From Bacillus licheniformis DSM 13 = ATCC 14580 (lineage in GTDB: Bacteria > Bacillota > Bacilli > Bacillales > Bacillaceae): DNA of 64,000 nt. A program made the translations under genes and the position numbers. Under the pieces are notes generated by a model that was not told the DNA's origin, made no database searches, and worked only from the letters and a program-made list of their open reading frames with translations. Shown here one piece after another: positions 7,435-15,684 of the stretch; the stretch's first letter is position 1; every line of letters begins with the position of its first letter. Where the stretch lies: contig NC_006270.3 in NCBI RefSeq assembly GCF_000011645.1, positions 2,229,501 through 2,293,500 on the forward strand, read 5' to 3'.

Positions 7435-7448
7435 AAACCCTTGTGCTC
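7435..7448. terminator. Left arm of the yodF/ctpA terminator, split by the IS
   Basis: AAACCCTTGTGCTC is the left arm of a hairpin whose right arm GAGCGCAAGGGTTT is now at 8742-8755, on the other side of the IS. The arms pair over 14 positions with one G-T wobble. Without the IS and one copy of the GTG duplication the loop would be only a few bases. Confidence 0.75.
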
Positions 7449-7537
7449 CGTGTGGAGAGACCCAAATAAATGAGACAAGGAAAAAACACCCCCTGAATCG
7501 TATTAATACAATATGATTCTTAGGAGGGTGTTTTTCT

Positions 7538-7870
7538 ATGGGCACAAGAGTACATTACGCAGAAGAAGTAAAATGGGAAGTAATTAAAATGAAACAAGCT
7601 GGAATGACAAACAAAGAAATAATGGAACAACTGGGGATAAAAAATAAGACTCAAATTAAAACATGGATGCGATGGTACAAAACAGGCCAAACCTATCGAT
7701 TTTCGCAACAAGTTGGAAAACAATATTCCTACGGTAAAGAATCGGAGGAAATGAGTGAGCTAGAAGAATTAAAACTAAAGAATAAACAGCTAGAGGCTCA
7801 ATTGGCAATTATAAAAAAGTACCAGGAGATCGAAAGGAGTTGGAGCCACGAGTCATTGTCCAAGTTGTAG
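7538..7870 (+). CDS. IS3-family transposase OrfA (helix-turn-helix)
   Basis: The 110-residue protein has an N-terminal HTH of the transposase_8 kind (about 7-55, VIKMKQAGMTNKEIMEQLGI) for binding the IS ends, then a leucine-zipper-like coil (SELEELKLKNKQLEAQLAII, about 70-90). The heptamer A AAA AAG at 7813-7819, in the orfA frame, is a standard -1 slippery site; a shift there enters the orfB frame and yields the OrfAB transposase. OrfA alone usually regulates transposition. Confidence 0.93.
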   Translation: MGTRVHYAEEVKWEVIKMKQAGMTNKEIMEQLGIKNKTQIKTWMRWYKTGQTYRFSQQVGKQYSYGKESEEMSELEELKLKNKQLEAQLAIIKKYQEIERSWSHESLSKL

Positions 7871-8700
7871 AAGAACTCTCAGCCACTTTTAAAATAATTG
7901 ATATTCTTGGAGTATTAGGCATACCTAAGTCAACATATTACCGTTGGAAAAAGAAGTATAAAAAAGTTGAGCTAACTTCATTAGAAGAGCTAGTAATCAA
8001 GCTGTGTAAGAAAAACTTCTATCACTATGGTCATCGTAAAATTAAATCCATCTTAAACAGAAAGTATGGGATAAATGTAAACCGCAAAACTGTACAAAAA
8101 ATTATGCAAAAGTTTGAGATTCAGTGTCAAGTTAAGAAGAAGCGACAAAAGTACATTTGTGGTGAGAGTAATATTATTGTGCCGAACACTCTCAATCGTA
8201 ATTTTAAAGCAAGCCGATTAAATGAAAAATGGGTAACCGACATTACCTACTTACCTTATGGCTCGACTATGTTATATTTATCAACGATTATGGACTTATA
8301 TAACAACGAAATAGTGGCTTACAAAATAGGTACGAGCCAAGATATTAACCTAGTATTAGACACATTGAGGGAAGCTGTAGAATTACGTAAACCAGTAGGG
8401 TTACTTCTTCATAGCGACCAGGGATCTGTCTATACTTCACATGCATATCAGAATTTGGCCAAAGAAAAAGGCATTACCACAAGCATGTCTCGAAAAGGAA
8501 ACTGCCATGATAATGCCGTCATTGAATCCTTTCACTCCTCGCTAAAGTCGGAAGGATTTAACGCTCAAAGTAGAGCATCTATATCCAATTCTAAAGTAGT
8601 ACAAATTGTAAATCAATACATGTATCGATATAATCATGTACGAATTCAGGCAAAATTAAACTACCTGTCCCCACTGGAATACAGGGGACAGGCAGCATAG
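7840..8700 (+). CDS. IS3-family transposase OrfB (DDE integrase core)
   Basis: The 286-residue reading frame holds an HTH_21 segment (about 15-105) and an rve-type DDE catalytic core. The three acids are in VTDITY, HSDQGSVY and AVIESFHSSLK, all present. It is expressed mainly as the OrfAB frameshift product; a TTG at 7840 with AAAGGAG just upstream could also give free OrfB. The frame is uninterrupted to the TAG at 8700. The element's base composition is more AT-rich than the flanking genes, consistent with mobile origin. Confidence 0.95.
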   Translation: MEPRVIVQVVEELSATFKIIDILGVLGIPKSTYYRWKKKYKKVELTSLEELVIKLCKKNFYHYGHRKIKSILNRKYGINVNRKTVQKIMQKFEIQCQVKKKRQKYICGESNIIVPNTLNRNFKASRLNEKWVTDITYLPYGSTMLYLSTIMDLYNNEIVAYKIGTSQDINLVLDTLREAVELRKPVGLLLHSDQGSVYTSHAYQNLAKEKGITTSMSRKGNCHDNAVIESFHSSLKSEGFNAQSRASISNSKVVQIVNQYMYRYNHVRIQAKLNYLSPLEYRGQAA

Positions 8701-8741
8701 GTGTTTTTTCTAAGTCTCATTTTAACGGGTCAGTTCAGTGT

Positions 8742-8755
8742 GAGCGCAAGGGTTT
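8742..8755. terminator. Right arm of the yodF/ctpA terminator, split by the IS
   Basis: GAGCGCAAGGGTTT complements the left arm at 7435-7448. It directly follows the right GTG target duplication and lies just before the ctpA stop codon. Confidence 0.75.
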
Positions 8756-8758
8756 CTT

Positions 8759-10156
8759 TTATTTCTCTTTTTTTAAGATCTCAATCGCTTTATCCAACTG
8801 CGTATCATTGTCGGAAAGCTTATCCTGCAGCTTGCTTGTCAGGCTGATTGTCGTCTCGCCCGTTAGGATGCCTGTCGTTTTCAGCTTTTGGTCTTTTTGA
8901 AAAGCCTTAACGGCAGCTTCCGTCTGTGCGTCGAAAGCTCCAGTCGCATTCAGCTTATAGCCGAGCGCTTGAAGCATTTGCTGGGCGGCTTTCACTTCGT
9001 CTCCGGTGCTGCCTGCCTTATACTCTTTTTTGGAATCCAGGTACGGCAGTTTGGCATAGCTTGGGAGCTCCGCTTTATATTGAGGTTTGATTCCTTTTTC
9101 GTGAATCCAGTCCCCATTCGGCGTCAGCCACTTGGCAATCGTCAGCTTGACGGTCGATCCGTCGGAGAAGCTCTCCGCATTTTGAACCGTCCCTTTCCCA
9201 AACGTATTTTCACCGACGATCGGGATGCCTGAAGACTGGTGAAGTGCTGCGGCCATGATCTCAGCGGCGCTTGCCGTTCCTCCGTTGACGAGAACAACGG
9301 TCGGCTTGTTCACTTTTCGCTCCTTCTCAGCTTTGTACACTTCTTTTTTTCCGTTTTTGGATTCAACCTGCATGATGGTTTTGCCTTTATCGACAAACAT
9401 GTTGCTCATCATAATCGCTTGGTCCATCAGCCCGCCTGGATTTCCTCTGAGATCCAGCACGAATCGTTCCGCACCTTTTTCAGACAAGTCATCAATGGCT
9501 TTTGTCAGTTCTTTTGCGGTATTTTCAGAGAAAGACGTAATTTGGATTTCACCGATATTGCCGTCGATCATTTTGGAATAAACCGTTTCGATCGGAATCG
9601 TATCGCGCTTAATCGTAACATCGATTTGGCCGACGCCTTCCCTGTTGAGAACAAGTTTGACATTCGTGCCTTTTTTGCCGCGGATCATCGCTGTCGCTTC
9701 GTTGACGGTCTTGCCTTTTACGCTTTTGCCGTCCACTTTCTGAATTTCATCATGCGGCTTTAAGCCGGCTTTTTCTGCGGGAGATCCTTTAATAGGCGCG
9801 ACGATTAGAATTTGTCCATTTTTTTCTTCTACTTGGGCGCCGATTCCTTCAAAAGAAGATGTAATGCTTTCTTCAAAGCTTTTAGCTTCTTTCTTATCCA
9901 TGTATGTAGAATATGGATCATCCAAAGCTCCAAGCATCCCTTTAATCGCGCCGTCAGTCAGCTTTTCATCGTCTGCATTTTGATAATAGTCGCTCTTGAT
10001 TTTGTCGTACGCCGCCATCAGCTTTTCGAATTTCTCGGAATCTGAAGCGGAATATACTGAACCGCCGCTGCCTTTGCCCACCAGATAAAGCGTCAGTGCG
10101 GAGGCGGCGACGGCCGTAATCAATACAGCCAAAAAGAGTTTCAACTGCTGTTTCAA
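8759..10156 (-). CDS. ctpA: CtpA, C-terminal processing serine protease (S41)
   Basis: The 465-residue protein has an N-terminal membrane anchor (about 5-25), a PDZ domain (about 95-175, FEGIGAQVEEKNGQILI), an S41A protease domain and a C-terminal peptidoglycan-binding domain (about 375-440, EVKAAQQMLQALGY). The catalytic Ser is in GGTASAAEI and the general-base Lys in GENTFGKGTVQ. It acts outside the membrane on envelope or secreted proteins. TTG at 10156 gives MKQQLKLF, matching the B. subtilis start (466 residues), with AGGTGG 7 nt upstream. It is convergent with yodF; the shared terminator is disrupted. Confidence 0.93.
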   Translation of the reverse strand: MKQQLKLFLAVLITAVAASALTLYLVGKGSGGSVYSASDSEKFEKLMAAYDKIKSDYYQNADDEKLTDGAIKGMLGALDDPYSTYMDKKEAKSFEESITSSFEGIGAQVEEKNGQILIVAPIKGSPAEKAGLKPHDEIQKVDGKSVKGKTVNEATAMIRGKKGTNVKLVLNREGVGQIDVTIKRDTIPIETVYSKMIDGNIGEIQITSFSENTAKELTKAIDDLSEKGAERFVLDLRGNPGGLMDQAIMMSNMFVDKGKTIMQVESKNGKKEVYKAEKERKVNKPTVVLVNGGTASAAEIMAAALHQSSGIPIVGENTFGKGTVQNAESFSDGSTVKLTIAKWLTPNGDWIHEKGIKPQYKAELPSYAKLPYLDSKKEYKAGSTGDEVKAAQQMLQALGYKLNATGAFDAQTEAAVKAFQKDQKLKTTGILTGETTISLTSKLQDKLSDNDTQLDKAIEILKKEK

Positions 10157-10315
10157 ACGAACACCACCTTTTCTTCTTACCATATTATCATGGACGAATC
10201 TTTATTCGTCAACTCGAATCACTTAAATACCGATTTTTCCGGGATGCTGGCATTCGATCGTTTTCAACCATTATTCCGCTTTTGCATATGCATACAAAAA
10301 AGGAGGGATCTCAAT

Positions 10316-11026
10316 TTGAGCGATTATTTAGACATGCTCGCCAGCTTCGGCGTCTCATCCGCTCATCCCGGCGGGATGTCCCTGTCAAAGGCAGTGCTCG
10401 CCAAAGCCGGCATCGACCCTGAGCAGCCGATTCTTGATGCAGGCTGCGGAACCGGCCAGACCGCCGCTTATTTGGGTCAGCTTCTGTTTCCTGTCACTGC
10501 CCTTGATGCCGACCCGGTCATGATCGATAAAGCCCGACAGCGTTTTAAAAAAGAACAGCTTTCCATTCCGGCTGTCCGCTCTCCACTTGAGGAAATGCCG
10601 TTTCAGTCTGAAAGCTTTGCCTGTGTATTAACTGAATCTGTGCTGAGCTTCACAAATATCCGGTCTGCTTTACAGGAAATCCGGCGGATTTTAAAACCCG
10701 GAGGGATGCTGGTCGCGATCGAAGTCTGCCTTAAGGAAGGAAACGCACTGACAGACGAAGCAAAAAAAGAAATCACGGAATTTTACGGATTCACCGCATT
10801 ATATGACGAGGATGAGTGGGTCAATGTCCTTCGAGAAGAAGGATTTTCAAAGATTGACATCATTCCTGTCGTATTGGAAGATGCAGGAGACCCGGATGAC
10901 GCCGTTGAAATGGATCTGTCGCCTGCAATTTCCGACAAAGACTATGAAACGATGGAAAAACACCTGCATTACCTGGAAAAATACCGGGACTCTCTCGATC
11001 ATATTATTTTTATATCACATCTATAA
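10316..11026 (+). CDS. yodH: YodH, class I SAM-dependent methyltransferase
   Basis: The 236-residue protein is a Methyltransf_11-type enzyme. Motif I is ILDAGCGTGQT (about 40-50), followed by ALDADP (post-I) and the motif 'ALQEIRRILKPGGMLVAIE' near residue 125. The substrate is not known for YodH. TTG at 10316 was chosen because AAAGGAGGG lies 7 nt upstream and the start SDYLDML aligns with B. subtilis YodH (233 residues). It stands alone, divergent from ctpA. Confidence 0.88.
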   Translation: MSDYLDMLASFGVSSAHPGGMSLSKAVLAKAGIDPEQPILDAGCGTGQTAAYLGQLLFPVTALDADPVMIDKARQRFKKEQLSIPAVRSPLEEMPFQSESFACVLTESVLSFTNIRSALQEIRRILKPGGMLVAIEVCLKEGNALTDEAKKEITEFYGFTALYDEDEWVNVLREEGFSKIDIIPVVLEDAGDPDDAVEMDLSPAISDKDYETMEKHLHYLEKYRDSLDHIIFISHL

Positions 11027-11120
11027 ATCATCATTTGTCCTCCTTCTTTCGTCCAACCTTTTCTATTAAATCCGTCATAAGCTGACTAGGAATAGATTAG
11101 ATGATGGAAGGAGCATTCAA

Positions 11121-11375
11121 GTGGACCGATATTATAGGTTTTGCCACCAAAATATTGGCAGAGTTGCGAGAATCACCGACAAAGGAGGCCGCGTCCATGT
11201 CGGAAGAATCGTCCGTGTTTCACCAAGCAAAGTATATATTGCCCCGATGATCAGACGGGGAGGCCGCGGGTTCGCCTACGGATATTACGGCGGCTGGTGG
11301 GGTTGGGGCCCTGTATACGGACTTGGCCTCGGTCTAATTGCCGGTGTGGCTCTTGCAGGCTTGTTTTTTTGGTAA
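11121..11375 (+). CDS. yodI: YodI, small spore coat protein
   Basis: The 84-residue protein begins with a short SH3/Sm-like region (GRVARITDKGGRVHVGRIVRVSPSKVYIAP-like, about 12-45). It ends in a Gly/Tyr/Trp-rich segment and a hydrophobic tail (GLGLGLIAGVALAGLFFW). Length and layout agree with B. subtilis YodI, a sporulation-expressed coat-associated protein. Start is the GTG at 11121 with GGAAGGAG upstream. A hairpin terminator follows. Confidence 0.8.
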   Translation: MDRYYRFCHQNIGRVARITDKGGRVHVGRIVRVSPSKVYIAPMIRRGGRGFAYGYYGGWWGWGPVYGLGLGLIAGVALAGLFFW

Positions 11376-11377
11376 TA

Positions 11378-11414
11378 TGAAAAGGCCGATTGATATCGGC
11401 CCTTTCATTTTTAT
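11378..11414. terminator. Terminator between yodI and yodJ
   Basis: GGCCGAT and ATCGGCC pair around TGAT, followed by a T-rich stretch; it lies between the convergent yodI and yodJ. Confidence 0.8.
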
Positions 11415-12232
11415 ATCTTTTTCACCTGTTTAAAATACTCTTCAAGCGTCAAGTCGTGTTCTTGGATGGCTTTAGCCGCTTTTTTTCCTACATAGCGCAG
11501 GTGCCAAGGTTCATACTTATATTTCGTGATGTCTTCTTTATTTTTCGGATAGCGGATGATATAGCCGTATTTGTAGGCGTTCTTCTCGACCCATTGTCCG
11601 TCTTTCGTATTGCCGAATTCCTCTGATAAGGCGAAGCCGTTGCTTTTGCTGGAAATATCCATCGCAAGTCCTGTCTGATGCTCGCTTTGGCCCGGATATG
11701 CCACAGCTTCTTTCGCCTTTTCTTCTCCCTTTTGGCTGACTTCGTTGTTATAGATCGCTTTTTGTCTGTCATAGGATCTGTAGCCGGACACTGCAACGAG
11801 TTCATAGCCTTCTTTCTTAGCGGCGCTGAACATCTCTTCAAGCGCTTTGGCGGCTTCTTTTCTGATATAACGCTTGTCGATATCCTCGGTAAAAGAAAAC
11901 GCGACATCAGGCACTGTCAGGTCGCTCGGTGCATAGTTGCCGGGAAGCGCGTATTCTTTATTTACAAGCGCCATTATGTTTTCCGGATTTTGAATCGTCG
12001 GCAGCCCGTCTACATCTTTTATTTGATTAAAGTACTTGCTCTCGAGTATGAAGTCCTGATCTTCCAGGCTGCTGTCTGACTTTTGGTCTTTTGCATCCTT
12101 GCTTGCATTTGCAGTATTCTGTGTTTTAGCCGTGTCATTTTGCTTCTGTTCGGTCATGGTACATCCTGTGCCAAGCAGGACCGCTGCACTCAGCAATGAA
12201 GCAATCGTCACGTATTTGTACTTTCCGTTCAT
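11411..12232 (-). CDS. yodJ: YodJ, VanY-type D-Ala-D-Ala carboxypeptidase lipoprotein
   Basis: The 273-residue lipoprotein has a signal peptide ending in the lipobox LGTGC (Cys about 24), then a disordered Lys/Asp/Gln linker. The peptidase M15B/VanY domain follows (about 110-265). Zinc ligands are recognisable in SEHQTGLAMDIS and EPWHLRYVG, and the domain includes SGYRSYDRQ. Such enzymes trim the terminal D-alanine of peptidoglycan stem peptides outside the membrane. Length equals B. subtilis YodJ as I recall it. It lies between deoD (upstream, same strand) and convergent yodI. Confidence 0.88.
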   Translation of the reverse strand: MNGKYKYVTIASLLSAAVLLGTGCTMTEQKQNDTAKTQNTANASKDAKDQKSDSSLEDQDFILESKYFNQIKDVDGLPTIQNPENIMALVNKEYALPGNYAPSDLTVPDVAFSFTEDIDKRYIRKEAAKALEEMFSAAKKEGYELVAVSGYRSYDRQKAIYNNEVSQKGEEKAKEAVAYPGQSEHQTGLAMDISSKSNGFALSEEFGNTKDGQWVEKNAYKYGYIIRYPKNKEDITKYKYEPWHLRYVGKKAAKAIQEHDLTLEEYFKQVKKI

Positions 12233-12265
12233 TCGAATCCATCCTTTTTCAGTGCATGTATGCTT

Positions 12266-12964
12266 TTACAAAGCAGTATCCAGAGCCAGCAGAATCATAT
12301 CATTAAAGGTCGTCTGTCTTTCTTCTGCCGTTGTTTCCTCGCCGGTAATGACGTGATCGCTGACCGTTAAAATGGAGAGGGCTTTTCGGCCGAATTTCGC
12401 AGCCAATGTATAAAGCGCCGTCGTTTCCATCTCGACCGCAAGCACTCCGTGTTTGGCAAGCTTCTCAATTTGGCTGTCGTCGTTATAGAATTGATCCGCC
12501 GTAAACACATTCCCTGCCGTAACCGGGATGTTCCGCTCACTTGCAGCGTCATAAGCAGCTTTTAGCAGGCCGAAGTCCGCGCAGGGCGCAAAGTCGATCG
12601 AGCCGAATGCCACTCTGTTGATTTGTGAATCAGTTGATGAAGTCATCGCAAGAATGACATCTCTTACATTGACGTCTTTTCTGATCGCACCGCACGATCC
12701 GACGCGGATCAGGTTTTTCACATCATAGCTTCTGATCAGTTCATTGACATAAATTGAAATAGACGGCACACCCATGCCCGTCCCCTGAACGGAAACGCGC
12801 TTTCCTTTATAAGTGCCGGTAAACCCGTACATTCCCCGTACTTCGTTATAACATTCAACGTTTTCCAAATATGTATCAGCGATATATTTTGCGCGCAGCG
12901 GGTCTCCTGGAAGCAGCACCGTTTCTGCAATTTGTCCTTTTTCTGCGCCAATATGTACGCTCAT
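12266..12964 (-). CDS. deoD: Purine nucleoside phosphorylase DeoD
   Basis: The 232-residue protein is a trimeric/hexameric-type PNP that phosphorolyses adenosine, inosine and guanosine to base and ribose-1-phosphate in purine salvage. [34 protein letters not shown] and [16 protein letters not shown] are signature segments, and the catalytic Asp is in SDHVITGEE. The ATG at 12964 follows GGAGGAATAATC and gives the normal [10 protein letters not shown] start. In B. subtilis deoD also stands next to yodJ. Confidence 0.97.
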
Positions 12965-13127
12965 GATTATTCCTCCTGCCTTTTTAAAGCTGATTGGTGA
13001 TGATGATTGCAACATCCACTCGCATATGTATTATAAACCAACATCGCGGAAAAAGAAAATAAAGCCCTGCTCCGATTCGGCATCATTCTTTTTCTTGTCA
13101 TGTTTAAAAAAGGACAGGCATACCTTT

Positions 13128-13148
13128 AAAAAAGAATCATTACGATTA
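13128..13148 (+). promoter_or_regulatory. Zur-like half site before the YcgR/YcgQ-like pair
   Basis: CATTACGATTA (13138-13148) reproduces the right half of the Zur box TCGTAATnATTACGA, with AAT conserved next to the centre, but the left half is degenerate. It lies about 25 nt before the start codon at 13174. Confidence 0.35.
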
Positions 13149-13173
13149 GCTATTTCAGGATGGAGGAAAAGCG

Positions 13174-14181
13174 ATGTTTCGTTCACTTAACAGTTATTTA
13201 ATCGACTTTACCGGGCTTGTTGTCATCAGTGTTCTGATATGCCTTGTGTCAGCCGGCGGGTCGCTCGCCTCAGGCCTCCCCTTCCAGATTCCGGCTTCCG
13301 TTCTGCAGCTGAATACGATTTTCATCAGCATTTTAATCGAAGCCCTTCCCTTTGTGTTAATCGGAGTATTAATCGCCGGTTTCATCCAGATCTTTGTGAC
13401 TGAAGAGCATATTCGCTCCCTTTTTCCGAAAAACAGGTTTTCAGGAGTGATTGTCAGCTGTTTACTCGGCGCTTGTTTTCCGGCTTGCGAATGCGGGATT
13501 GTCCCGATCGTGAGAAGACTCGTGTCAAAAGGCGTTCCCATCTATGCAGGCGTCGGCTTTCTGTTGACAGGTCCGCTGATCAATCCGATTGTCGTCTTAT
13601 CCACTTATATGGCTTTTGGCAATGACTTGCGAATGGCCGTTTTAAGGGTTGCCGTCGGTTTTGCCGCAGCGGTCATCATCGCTTTTGCGATCAGCATGAT
13701 GTTCCGCTCGAGCCAGCTGAAAACGGAAAGCCGGCAGACAGCTGCACACTGCGCCCATTCCGGCAGACGATCCCCTTTTTCGGAAAAGCTCTTTGATATG
13801 CTGAAACATGCTGTTGACGAATTCTTTGATATGGGGAGGTTTCTGATTATCGGCGCTTTAGTTGCAGCGCTTGTGCAAACATACCTCCCGTTAAAATCGC
13901 TGTTTGTGTTCGGAGGGGGCATGCTTGACTCGGCATTGGTCATGATGGGGCTGGCTTACTTTTTATCGCTGTGCTCTGAAGCGGATGCATTTATCGGCGC
14001 TTCCTTCACCAATTTGTTTCCTTCCTCATCCATCCTTGCTTTTCTCGTTTACGGGCCGATGCTCGACTTAAAAAATACGGTCATGATGCTGCATGCGTTT
14101 AAGCCGAAGTTCGTCATTTGTTTGTCTGTCCTGATCACCGTTGTTGTCTTTGTTTGTATCAAAGTTGTCAGTTTGCTGTAG
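13174..14181 (+). CDS. DUF318/YraQ-family permease (YcgR-like)
   Basis: The 335-residue polytopic protein belongs to the YraQ/ArsP-like permease family (about eight helices). Family signatures are seen in 'GACFPACECGIVPIVRRLVSKG' near residue 102 (paired cysteines and glutamate in a membrane segment), 'GPLINPIVVLSTYMAFG' and 'SLCSEADAFIGASF' near residue 268. It is followed after 16 nt by a YcgQ-like gene, the usual partner. Function in B. subtilis is unproven; metal or organo-metal export has been suggested for relatives. The ATG at 13174 has GGAGG upstream. I do not recall these genes between deoD and yodL in B. subtilis 168. Confidence 0.82.
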   Translation: MFRSLNSYLIDFTGLVVISVLICLVSAGGSLASGLPFQIPASVLQLNTIFISILIEALPFVLIGVLIAGFIQIFVTEEHIRSLFPKNRFSGVIVSCLLGACFPACECGIVPIVRRLVSKGVPIYAGVGFLLTGPLINPIVVLSTYMAFGNDLRMAVLRVAVGFAAAVIIAFAISMMFRSSQLKTESRQTAAHCAHSGRRSPFSEKLFDMLKHAVDEFFDMGRFLIIGALVAALVQTYLPLKSLFVFGGGMLDSALVMMGLAYFLSLCSEADAFIGASFTNLFPSSSILAFLVYGPMLDLKNTVMMLHAFKPKFVICLSVLITVVVFVCIKVVSLL

Positions 14182-14197
14182 AAAGGAGGTTTTACCA

Positions 14198-15070
14198 ATG
14201 GTTTTTCAGCTTCGGCAATTTTTGCGCGCACTTGTGCTGGCTGCCTTTTCCGTCTTTATTTTCAAGCTCCATTACACAGGGGAAATTGATAAGCTGATTA
14301 ATCCTAAATACGATTACACCAGCCTCATCGCCGCAGGTGTGTTCGCGTTTCTGTTCATCATTCAGCTGACCAGGATCTGGACGGTGAAGGATGACCGCGC
14401 TGGGGATTGCGGCTGCGGGCATGATCATGGCGAGTCAAAGCCCTTTTTCATCAGGCTGATGCATTATGCCGTCATCGCTCTTCCCCTCATCACCGGATTC
14501 ACCCTTTCCCCGGCTGTACTGAATTCGTCTGTCGCCGCCAATAAAGGGACGATGCTCACCAAAACGGAGATCGCCCCTCAAACTGAAGGCGAAAAGGAAC
14601 ATGTCATGACACCGGAGATTCAGCAAGGACTCGCCGATTCAGCGATGACGAAGTCGGCGTATGACAGGAAGATGGATCAGTTTAAACAGGAAAAGCGGAT
14701 TGTCATGAATGACGACATGTTTGCAGACTATTATGATGAAGTGACAAGCAATCTTGATCACTATATTGGAAAGGAGATCACGGTCAAAGGCTTCGTCCAT
14801 AAGGAAGCGGGGCTGAGCGCACGCCAGCTCGTGCTGTCCCGATTTATGATCACGCACTGCATCGCAGACGCCAGCCTGATCGGATTTCTCGCCGAATGGA
14901 ACGGTGCTGAGCAATTGCAGCCTGACACATGGATTGAATTGGAAGGAACGCTTGGCAAAGCGTCTTATAACGGCTCTGTCATCCCGATCATCCGCACGAA
15001 GCGATGGAAGGAGATCAGCGAGCCGGAGCAGCCGTATGTCTATCCGGCCGCGATTAGTATGACAGATTAA
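14198..15070 (+). CDS. TIGR03943/DUF1980 protein (YcgQ-like), permease partner
   Basis: The 290-residue protein has two N-terminal transmembrane segments (about 8-25 and 40-60), then a Cys/His cluster CGCGHDHGES (about 71-80). A third membrane segment leads to an extracytoplasmic domain with KGFVHKEAGLSARQLVLSRF and ITHCIADASLIGF. These match the YcgQ family, always paired with a DUF318 permease. The Cys/His cluster is a plausible metal-binding site. The ATG at 14198 has AAAGGAGG 8 nt upstream. It forms an operon with the preceding gene. Confidence 0.82.
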   Translation: MVFQLRQFLRALVLAAFSVFIFKLHYTGEIDKLINPKYDYTSLIAAGVFAFLFIIQLTRIWTVKDDRAGDCGCGHDHGESKPFFIRLMHYAVIALPLITGFTLSPAVLNSSVAANKGTMLTKTEIAPQTEGEKEHVMTPEIQQGLADSAMTKSAYDRKMDQFKQEKRIVMNDDMFADYYDEVTSNLDHYIGKEITVKGFVHKEAGLSARQLVLSRFMITHCIADASLIGFLAEWNGAEQLQPDTWIELEGTLGKASYNGSVIPIIRTKRWKEISEPEQPYVYPAAISMTD

Positions 15071-15137
15071 AGACAGCTTTCTCCTGGATAAATAACGGGG
15101 CGTTTAGTCATCCTATTTTTTAGGAAGGAGGTCATAA

Positions 15138-15272
15138 ATGATGGGCAAAAAACAGCGAAACAGAGTCACCGGATTGAAAAAAAACAACCACATCCCGACA
15201 AAGGACGTCATCGCGGCAGAGGATGCGCATGAAAAGGAATACAGCGCCAGAAAAAGAAAAAATACAACATAA
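15138..15272 (+). CDS. Small basic protein, 44 residues
   Basis: A short open frame starts at ATG 15138 (or 15141) behind a strong AGGAAGGAGG site and ends at 15272. The product is hydrophilic and very basic (MMGKKQRNRVTGLKKNNHIP at the start, ARKRKNTT at the end). The ribosome site, the terminator directly after the stop and the charge pattern support a real gene, perhaps a minor small acid-soluble-type spore protein. I do not recognise the family. Confidence 0.55.
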   Translation: MMGKKQRNRVTGLKKNNHIPTKDVIAAEDAHEKEYSARKRKNTT

Positions 15273-15304
15273 AAAAACTGCGGACAGCGCTTCCGCAGTT
15301 TTTC
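15271..15304. terminator. Bidirectional terminator, 44-residue gene / yodL
   Basis: AAAAACTGCGGA and TCCGCAGTTTTT form a perfect 12-bp stem around CAGCGCT. It overlaps the stop of the small gene and lies before the yodL stop. Confidence 0.9.
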
Positions 15305-15309
15305 ACTTC

Positions 15310-15630
15310 TTACGAAGACTGCAGCAAAATGCGGTTGATTTTGCTCCACCCCGTAGACAGCAGTTTATAATAGGTTTTTCCCTTTCTTCCTTCATCGATT
15401 AAAACGATGTCGCCAGTTGCAAGAAATCTCGCCTTATAATCATTCGGCACCGTGTCATAAACATTGAAAGTGGAAAACGTCCGTTCCAGCACATCTTCAT
15501 GGGTTCTGCCGTTTATTTCCGTTCTGTAAACCATCTCGTATCCCTTATCTTCACCAAAGCAAGGCGTTTGAAAAATCGTCACATCATAAGGTATCAGCTT
15601 TTTTTTAAACAGTTGAAACATTAACGGCAA
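15310..15630 (-). CDS. yodL: YodL, sporulation-phase cell-shape (MreB-directed) protein
   Basis: The 106-residue protein is close to B. subtilis YodL (107 residues): 'DVTIFQTPCFGEDKGYEMVY', 'TFSTFNVYDTVPNDYKARFL' and 'IDEGRKGKTYY' are diagnostic. In B. subtilis, misexpressed YodL widens and lyses cells by acting on MreB, and it is normally made in early sporulation. TTG at 15630 was chosen because GGAGGG lies 7 nt upstream. It is downstream of yodM on the same strand. Confidence 0.88.
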   Translation of the reverse strand: MPLMFQLFKKKLIPYDVTIFQTPCFGEDKGYEMVYRTEINGRTHEDVLERTFSTFNVYDTVPNDYKARFLATGDIVLIDEGRKGKTYYKLLSTGWSKINRILLQSS

Positions 15631-15684
15631 TACAGATCCCTCCTTTTTTTATAAAATTGGCGCTTCGGGGCTCAATCCCTTTGA

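Larger units (their letters stand above)
7453..8737 (+). mobile_element. IS3-family element (IS150 group), IS3Bli1-like, intact
   Basis: The element is 1,285 bp. Its ends are TGGAGAGACCCAAATAAATG (left) and, inverted, TGAACTGACCCGTTAAAATG (right), imperfect terminal repeats that share TG, GACCC and AAATGAGAC segments. A 3-bp GTG duplication flanks it (7450-7452 and 8738-8740). It carries orfA and orfB in 0 and -1 frames. I recall a 1,285-bp IS3Bli1 in several identical copies in B. licheniformis ATCC 14580; size and organisation agree. Both reading frames are intact, so it may be active. Confidence 0.95.

Noticed and set aside
9239..9763. Long plus-strand frame inside ctpA
   Set aside because: It is antisense to the PDZ and protease coding sequence, which has clear conserved motifs; no ribosome site or domain of its own.
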